NCBI GenBank assembly: GCA_944470555.2
Contig: OX104134.1
Coordinates: forward strand, 113,888,701 to 113,952,700
Direction of reading: 5' to 3'
DNA from: Heterobilharzia americana
Taxonomy: Eukaryota; Platyhelminthes; Trematoda; Strigeidida; Schistosomatidae
DNA length: 64,000 nucleotides
Shown piece by piece: positions 12,601 to 21,600 of the stretch; positions within the stretch are counted from its first letter, which is position 1, and each line of letters begins with the position of its first letter. A model generated the notes under the pieces. That model was not told where the DNA came from. It worked only from the letters and a program-made list of their open reading frames with translations, and did not search any database. The position numbers were made by a program, and so were the translations under genes.

Positions 12601-15600
12601 AAAGCAAACCTATAAAAACCAGGCACGCCCCAACAAATCATCGACATTGAACCTGGCACTACTGAGTAACGATCCAGGCTGCCATATCTCATATCAGTAC
12701 GTGAAACAATAAAGTACTAAAATGAGAGATAAAGAAATAGAGAAAAAAGTAGTCAGAGTTGTCCAAACTTGTGATAGACAACAAGGATGGGGAAGGAAAT
12801 ACAGAATTCAGTATGACGAGTAGGATGAGGATGTGTGGATACATCTGCACCACTGAAATCCATTCAGCCTGGGTTCAGATCAGTATGAATTCATCTGACA
12901 AGAACTTCATACGACTCTTCTGTTTCACGAATTTGGATCAGCCAAGAAGAATAGTAGTAGCAGAATTAGCGTGCATAAAATTCGTGGATTCTTCTCAGCT
13001 GCTTTACAACCTATAGAATATAATCCTTATGATGAATAATATGTTATACAACGTACTTAAATAAATTGACGAGATTTTTACGAATTGAGATGGAAGGTAA
13101 CAAAGATTTAGGTTGAGTGATATTGACGAAGTTGTTAAGATTAGTCAAAGTTTAACTATTCATACAGTGATAGAATGAACATTCGAGAGAAGATTATTAT
13201 TATTATTATTATTAGTCCCTTGGGTTCCTAGTGGAACATAGGGCTTCAGTAGCACGTCTCCAGTGACCTCTGTTCTCTGAGATCTTTTGAACCTGGTCCC
13301 ACGACAGCCCACAACCTCTCATTTCCTCCTCGCACGACCTCCTCCATGTCACCCTTGGACGTCCAACTCGTCGCTTCCCATGGGGATTCCACTCGAGGGC
13401 CTGACGCGTGATGTCCTCAGTCGGCCTTCTCAGTGCATGGCCAATCCATCTCCACTTCTTCCTGCATATTTGTTGCGTGATAGGTTCTTGGTTGATTCGT
13501 TCCCAGAGTTCCTTGTTGCTTATTCTTTCTGGCCATCTGATCTTCAGTTCGAGAGAAGATAGGGAAAAAAAATCCATGCATACATACATACATATAAATG
13601 GGAGGCGGTTGTGCACAACGTTATTCTAGAATTAGTGAAAAGGATGTCATGACTAAGTAAACGTAGCAAAAGATCAACATGCTTTCATTATATTGGGAAA
13701 TAAGTTGACTAGGTCTCCAAATAGATCGAAAAACAAAGCCCCAAAGAAACTTAAGGTCATGAGGTCTTATACTTACAAGTTTAGGAGATTAAAATTACCA
13801 TGGTAATGTAAGGTTGACAACAGTATCTTTCTGAATACATCGATCAAATTTGCATCTCTTAATCACAATTGCTTCAACGAACCACAAGAGTGGGTTTCCA
13901 CTGTTTACTGTTGACTTTGAATAAGCTTAATATGTTGACTTTATGTCTAGTATCAAATGCCCGATGATCGCACTATTTAAACCCTGAAGACCGTTAACAC
14001 TCAAATTCTCTGGGATACGTTCAGAAACAAGGACGCGAACCCTTCTCTCCGTTCTTCCATTTTATATGCTTTGGCATGCACATATGAATTGGTAGACATA
14101 GTCGGAGATAACAAGAATTGAGAATCTGTCGACTTCGACTGACTCAATGAGCATTTCGTTTCATATACATAGACTAACCTGGCGGTTAACCTCTCCTGGT
14201 TAACTAGTTCACTAGTTACTAGCCGGTCCTAACTCCGGGTAAAGAGGGAAAGTTGGGCATAGGGCTAGCAACCCTACCCCGTAAAACAAATCTAACCGCT
14301 AAACAAACTTCAAAGCACAAACAAAATGTTAAAAATAAAAGCAAAATTATTCCTCTCTGGAATCCGAGAGGCGAAATGACGCCAGTTGGTGAAACCCTTC
14401 GGGAAGCCAACTGGCCGATGTGTCCTCACCTCTCTCGATGAAAGCGAAAGTAAACATGGGGACATGGAATGTCCGCACCATGTGGGAACCTAGCAAGGCT
14501 GCCCAGATTGCAAGGGAGATGAGAAGGTATCACATTGATGTGTTAGGAATTTGCGAAAGCAGATGGAATGGGAGTGGACTCTCCAAACTGTCAACTGGAG
14601 AATCAATAATCTACTCCGATATTATCACCCAGGCGACAACTACGAGCACACTGAGTTTTCGAGTGGCTATCATGATGTCCCCAACAGCATCGAAGGTTGT
14701 CTCTCATGCAGTGGGAACCAATCTCCTGAAGGATCATGACAGCAAGATTCAACTCAAAAGGAAGGAAGGTCACAATCACACAATGCTACGCTACTCACCT
14801 ACAAATAAAGCAGAGCAAGAGAAAAAGGAGGAATTCTACAGACAATTTCAATAAACACTGGACAAGACCATACCCCAGTTGGCGACTTCAAAATCCTAAT
14901 GGGCAGGGTGACACGAATGCCAAACTGGGAGCGGAAAACACAGGAAGGGAACTAAACATGGGTCGAGAAGCGCTCGGTGAGGTGATGAACGAGAATGGAG
15001 AAATGTTTGCAGAATTCTGTGCATTCAGCGATTTGGTGATTGCAGTCAGGCACTATGTTCAAGCACAAGGATATCCACAATGCAAGATGGATTTCACCAG
15101 ACACCAGGACACACTACACTAAAAATCAGATCGACTTTATCTCAATCTCAAGAAAATAGAGACGCAGTCTACTTAACACAAGGTCACGAAGAGGAGCAGA
15201 TGTAGGCTCACACCACTCATTATCTACTGCAAAGGACCTTCAAAATCAAGCTGAAAGCCTTCAAGGAAGTTGGTGATAGACCACAGTTCAGGTTCAACAC
15301 CCAGAAAAGAAACTGAAGGACGAAACTACCAGGGACATCTTCACGTCAGCCATCAAGACAAAATGGGAGATATCGAGGAAACGCCCCTGAAGAAACCTGT
15401 GTAGAAGAACACTGGAAGTCTTTGAAAACTATGTGGAAGAAACCTGCACAGCCGTATTAGGAAGGAAGAAGGTGGAAGACAAGGAACGGATCTCGACGGA
15501 TACCTGGAAGCTGATAGAGCAGGGAGAGGAGGATGGTGAAACAGAAGATAAACCAGTGCAAGGACGCTCAACGACAAGAGGAACTGAGCACAATGTATAA

Positions 15601-18600
15601 AACACTGGACAAAGAAGTGAAGAAGAGTGCACGCAAAGACAAAAGACACTTCTACGAAACACTGGCAAGTGAAGCAGAACAAGCTACAGGTATGAGAGAC
15701 AAAGACCTGACAACATTGTATCAAATAACCAGGTTGCTATCTGGGAAGAGATCAACGAAGAGGAAACCCATGAAAGATGATGACGGAAATTTAATTACGA
15801 AACAAGAGAAACAAAAGGGAAAATGGGCCGACCACTTCAAGAAGCTCTTGAATCGACCACCACCACCACCTGCACTTCATCCAGAAATACCACCTGCAGC
15901 CCAGCCACAGAACTACCAGTGAACACAAGTCCTCAGACAAAAGTGGAAGTCCTGAACACCATAAAGCTACTGAAATGTGGGAAAGCAGTAGGACCAGATG
16001 GAATCCCGCCAGAAGCACTGAAAACACACACAGAGACAACAGCGGACATGCTCACACCACACCACTATTGCAGAAGGTGTGGAAGGAAGAGAAGGTACCT
16101 GGCTAGTGATCGGAAGAAGGGTTACCTTGTCAAACTACCGAAGAAAGGTGATCTAAGCCTTTGCAAGAAGTGGCGCGGAATCACTGTCCTGTCCCGGTCC
16201 ACCTCAACCAAAATATTAAGCCGCATCATCCTGGAGAGACTAAAGGATTCACTGGATTCAAAACTACGACCGGAACAGGCTGGCTGGATTCAGGAAGTAC
16301 AAATCATGTGCAGACCAAATTGCAACGCTTCGCATCATTATAGAACAGAGTATAGAATGGCAGTCAACCCTCTACCTCAACTTCATCGACTTTGAAAAAG
16401 CTTTTGACAGCGTCGATCAAGAAATAATTTGTCAGTTGCTTCAACACTACGGAATACCACAAACATTTATCAATCTCATTCAACAACTATATGACGACGC
16501 CACATGCCAAGTAATTCACAATGGGAAGCTCAGTGATGCTTTTGAAGTGAAGACAGGAGTAAAACAAAGCTGTCTACTATCATCCACGATATTCCTGATT
16601 GTAGTCGACTGGATCATGCAACAAACAGTGAGGAGCGAGAACAGGGGGATACGTTGTTTGACCGGGGAAAAGAACCTAGAAGATTTAGATTTCGCCGATG
16701 ACTTATGTCTGATGTCACACAAACTTGAAGATCTACAGGCGAAAACTAACAAGTTGACAGAAGGGGCAGGGCAGGGCAGGGCAGCGAAGACAGGACTTCA
16801 AGTGAATGTAAAGAAGACACAGATGATCAAGATACCCAACCAACGCCACCACCACCACCACCACCAACAACAACAACAAACTTCAATCACCATCAACGGG
16901 AGAAACTTAAAGTAAGTAGTCTTTTTCATCTATCTAGGCAGCACTGTTTCAACTACAGGCAGCACAGGCACACACGAGGACGTCAAAACCAGTCAGGATC
17001 GGAAAGACAGCAAGACAGGCGTTCATTAGCCTGAACCAGTGTGGAGATCTTCCGCACTCAGCATGTGGAACAACATCCGGATTTTCAACACCAACGTCAA
17101 GTCAGTGCTTCTGTGTGATGGTTCAGAGACTTGACGCGTTACAAAAGGCATTTCCAACAAACTACAGACATTCATCAACAACTGCCACCTACGAGAGGCT
17201 CGTTACTGAAGATCAGATGGCCAGAATAATAGGAATAAGCAACAAGGAACTGTGGCTGGGTAACGAACCAACGAAGCAAGAAGCTATCGCCCAACATATG
17301 TGCACTGGAAGGAAGTGGAGATGGATTGGGCATAGACTGAGGAGGCCGACTGGGGATATCACGCGCCAGGCCGGGCCCTCGAGTGGAAGCCCAATGGGAA
17401 GCGACGAGTTGGGCGTCCCAGCTGTGGGTGACATGAAGGAGATCGTGCGAGGAGGACATGAGAGCTTGTGGGCTGTCGTGGAGCGAGGTTCAAAAGATTG
17501 CATAGAACGGAGTGGAATGTAGACGTGCTACTGAAGCCGTATGTTCCACTAGGAACCTAAGGGACAAATAATAATAAATAACTTGGCGATTAGATAGGTG
17601 GTTTCTGCTGCAGTTTTCAGCTCATGATTCATGCTTGTGGCGATTTCATTTTTTTGAAGGCAAGGTATAGATAGGCTTCTTGTCGACTGCATTGCACTTA
17701 GTTCTCGCCTCTTCTATCTTACCACACTTGTTAATGAACTTTGGTGGGTAACGATTTTCGCGTTGAGTTTTCGACAAAGGTCAGTTCTTCCTCATTATTT
17801 TTTTCACAGCACAGTTTACGCGTATGGTTGAAGAGTATCCGTACCAGACATTTTTGTAACCGATTGGGTGAAAGCTGTTTAAATCTACGGTAAGCCCACT
17901 CCACTCACCTAATTTCTCAATATAATGAAAGCATGTTGATCTTTTGCTACGTTTACTTAGTCATGACATCCTTTTCACTAATTCTAGAATAACGTTGTGC
18001 ACAACCGCCTCCCATTTATATGTATGTATGTATGCATGGATTTTTTTTCCCTATCTTCTCTCGAACTGAAGATCAGATGGCCAGAAAGAATAAGCAACAA
18101 GGAACTCTGGGAACGAATCAACCAAGAACCTATCACGCAACAAATATGCAGGAAGAAGTGGAGATGGATTGGCCATGCACTGAGAAGGTCGACTGAGGAC
18201 ATCACGCGTCAGGCCCTCGAGTGGAATCCCCATGGGAAGCGACGAGTTGGACGTCCGAGGGTGACATGGAGGAGGTCGTGCGAGCAGGAAATGAGAGGTT
18301 GTGGGCTGTCGTGGGACCAGGTTCAAAAGATCTCAGAGAACAGAGGTCACTGGAGACGTGCTACTGAAGCCCTATGTTCCACTAGGAACCCAAGGGACTA
18401 ATAATAATAATAATAATAATAATCTTCTCTCGAATGTTCATTCTATCACTGTATGAATAGTTAAACTTTGACTAATCTTAACAACTTCGTCAATATCACT
18501 CAACCTAAATCTTTGTCACCTTCCATCTCAATTCGTAAAAATCTCGTCAATTTATTTAAGTACGTTGTATAACATATTATTCATCATAAGGATTATATTC

Positions 18601-21600
18601 TATAGGTTGTAAAGCAGCTGAGAAGAATCCACGAATTTTATGCACGCTAATTCTTCTACTACCGTTCTTGCTGCTTTATTCAAATTCATCTAATAAAAAT
18701 CTGAAACAAAGATAGAACATTCGAATAAGCTTCCTGCTTTGAGATGCTGAAGATTAAGAAACTAAAGATAGGAAGTCTTCTGGGAAATAATTAAAATAAG
18801 GCCGCATTTCCTATGTGGAGCATGACACAAGGAGGTGACCAAAGTTTCGAATCGCCTAGACATTACTCACCTCCAGTTCGAAGCGACTTCGAACCAAAAT
18901 AAAAAATTCATGCATCAATTCTCTGACAACATTTGCCAATTGTTCCTCAAGGCAATCAACATCGATTTCCGAGTTGTTTTCCATTTTACTCGAGATTATA
19001 TCTCTATGAAATTGAAACGAAATATCTTATGATTAAAATGAAGTAACTAGAAATCGGAATCAAAGTTATTGCTAATTTCTCAACACCACAGAAACAAACG
19101 TTCAAACATACCTTAAATAAAAGATCTTATTGCGATCATATACATGACACTTGTTTCAGCTGACTGAATAACTCAATCTTCCAAGTTACGCTAGAAGAAC
19201 TAAGCGGTGTCACATCTGACAAATAAGGACGTGTTACTAACTAGACTAGGTTTCAAACCTGGAACCCAAAAACAAAAACTTTGACAATCCAATTCAATCC
19301 TTTTCAAATGTTCAACGATAAACACACTGCACCCAGTGATGCACGATTTTACTTGATGGACATACTGCATATCTGCAACCATGGCTGCTTTCCACGCTTT
19401 CACGGGCAAAGCGTCATATGTCACTTTGGGGACTTTTTCAACGCGACTTCCAGGCCAATGCAGTAAAATGTGAAGTATGGACTAAATTATCCCTTTTCAT
19501 CATCTGTTTCCTAGTGACACAAATAAATGCTGATTCGCTCCAAAAATATGCTATCGAAACTGTTACTAATATTAGGCTAGGCTATCATAACCATAATAAA
19601 ACTATACTTACAAGATGGTATCCATAGGCTCACTTTCATCTGACTTTGTGAAATAGACATCAGCCAGTATTCCAATGAATGCGGAAAGCTCAATCAAAAC
19701 AGAATCAGTTACCAGGTTGGCAAAATATAGTATATCCTGTGAGATAGATTTTTTAGAAAACTAGCATCAGTCAACCAGCAATATAATATTTTAAAAATAA
19801 GCTAACTCCCCCCCCCCAAGAAAAAAAAATTGCTCACTGTACTATGAGAGAGATAGCACACAGTGGTGGACGAGTATACTGTACTGCAATCCGTTCTGTC
19901 GTGTTGTGTGATTGTTAGACACGGCCGTTAAAAGTAGAAGAGATAAAGCGGTTATATGGTTTTGATCATGGTGTCTTCGCAGCATTGCTCGTGTTTGGTG
20001 GAATCACTGTGTGACCAATGTTGAGGTCAGGCGAACGGCACTAGGTAAGATATGGAAGTCTATCAATGAGGTTACGGACCTTAGTCAACATAGATGGCTT
20101 GGACATGTACTACGCATGCCAACCTATCAACGCCTACCTCGACCTGCTATCCTAGTTAGAGGAAGTTGGATTGGGTTGGAAGAAGTTCAGAGTGGCCAGA
20201 CCAATACCTGGTACCAGTCGATGAAGTCTTTGACTGTTGGTCTGAGACTTGTGGGGTGACGTAGACTGCCTAGTCGGGGTACGCAAGAAGAAATAAATCA
20301 GTGGTTAAGTACTCTAGTTGACATTGTTGAAAATCAGTCACCATGGAGCAGATGTATTCACCCCTTGACATCTTTAAGTTACTGAACTTCATGAAAGCGC
20401 AGAAGGAGAGAATAAACATAGAATAATGTTGAAATTGAACAAAGGAAGATTGGTTAAGGGACATAAAGATAAAGTCTGACAATATGTTCAAGATTCAAAA
20501 GATAAAAAGTGATTATATCTGCAATACTGCTATCAAATTTTAGAACAGCGTTGGCTCCCGTTTTCTAGCATCTCACGAACTTCAACCATTTCTTCAGTTT
20601 CCTACAGAACGCAAACTAAGGATCAAGGACTTCACAAATGAATAACATTTGGATGCGATTTACTTTAGCTACTCTTACTCCAACCAAAATTGCAACCATT
20701 GTGAATGCGTATAGAACATGACAAAATTCACGAGGCTTCTAACTGCTTTTTGTGTGTGACTGGTGGGGTTCGACTCTCGAATTATGACGAACCGTTCAAA
20801 CATGTTGGAACAAATTAGCTCCATTTTCGAAGTAGCCTGCTTAGAAATCATAACATCTCAGAGGTGTTACCTAAGTGAAATGTAGTGCCGTAAGCTTGTC
20901 CTGAAGAAAATTTTACAAAGCTCTGCAAATAGATTGCGATGATTAAAACATTACTTGAATTTGCCCTGAAATATTCAACAGCTTTATTGCTTGTTTTTCT
21001 TATTTCAAAAACACTGACAACACTACTAAATGAAAATGAACGAAACAAAAAAGAAAGAGTCAGCAGATATACATTCAAAAGAGCTTTCACTGCATTTATG
21101 CTACTTTTCACGGATTCAAGACACAGAAAACCATACGATTGCCAACGATTTCGACTGCAGAATATATCTGATATCGTCCTAAACCACTGAGGAAGATGAT
21201 TTCTCAGGTCTCAACCAAGATACAATTAGGCACCAACAGATGTAAACCTAAGACAAAGGTCCTTCTTTACCGGACATATAGATGCGGTAACTCCGACCAA
21301 CGGGAATGTATCAACTTTTCAGATGAATATGCTGAACCAAATATGTGACAAGATAAACACTTATTTAGTGTGCTTCGAATACAGGACTAATTACTGTGCA
21401 TTTTACTAGTGGTATTCTCTTCGTTTTTACAACTGAGTAAACCATGAGACAAAGTGGTATAGTTATTTAAAATGCCTAAGGTTACACGATGATATCAGCT
21501 TACCATTTCGTCGGAAGTCACATCCTGAAAAGAAAATTCGGCACTGTTTTTCACAGAAAGAACAACATCTTCATTACGAACATTCGATTTGTCACCTTCA

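Larger units (their letters stand above)
14189..17578 (+). mobile_element. RTE element copy A, nearly full length, disabled
   Basis: About 3.39 kb from ACCTCTCCTGG to an (AAT)n tail. An imperfect 14-bp duplication (TAACYTGGCGRTTA) flanks it at 14175-14188 and 17579-17592, with two mismatches. It has a leader of about 250 bp, an AP-type endonuclease from 14438, a linker, reverse transcriptase and the C-terminal WIGHRLRRP domain. Several frameshifts and stops break the reading frame, so it cannot make an intact protein. The 14189-16620 part is almost identical to copy B at 46504, while 16621-17578 is clearly diverged. It lies in VPS51 intron 7, antisense to the gene, between the arms of the inverted repeat. 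Confidence 0.92.

Noticed and set aside
13203..13216. Microsatellites at 13.2, 18.4, 49.8 and 4.55 kb as independent repeats
   Set aside because: They are the (TAA)n tails of RTE elements.
13287..13629. Plus-strand frames in the left arm as a small gene
   Set aside because: Antisense shadow of the RTE C-terminal domain, mirrored exactly in the right arm.
15353..15724. Cys/Phe-rich minus-strand frame of 123 codons, repeated at 47668-48039, as a secreted protein
   Set aside because: It is the antisense shadow of the RTE linker region in copies A and B.
20848..21111. 87-codon minus-strand frame in VPS51 intron 5 as an additional exon
   Set aside because: Exons 5 and 6 join in phase without it, and the sequence does not resemble VPS51.
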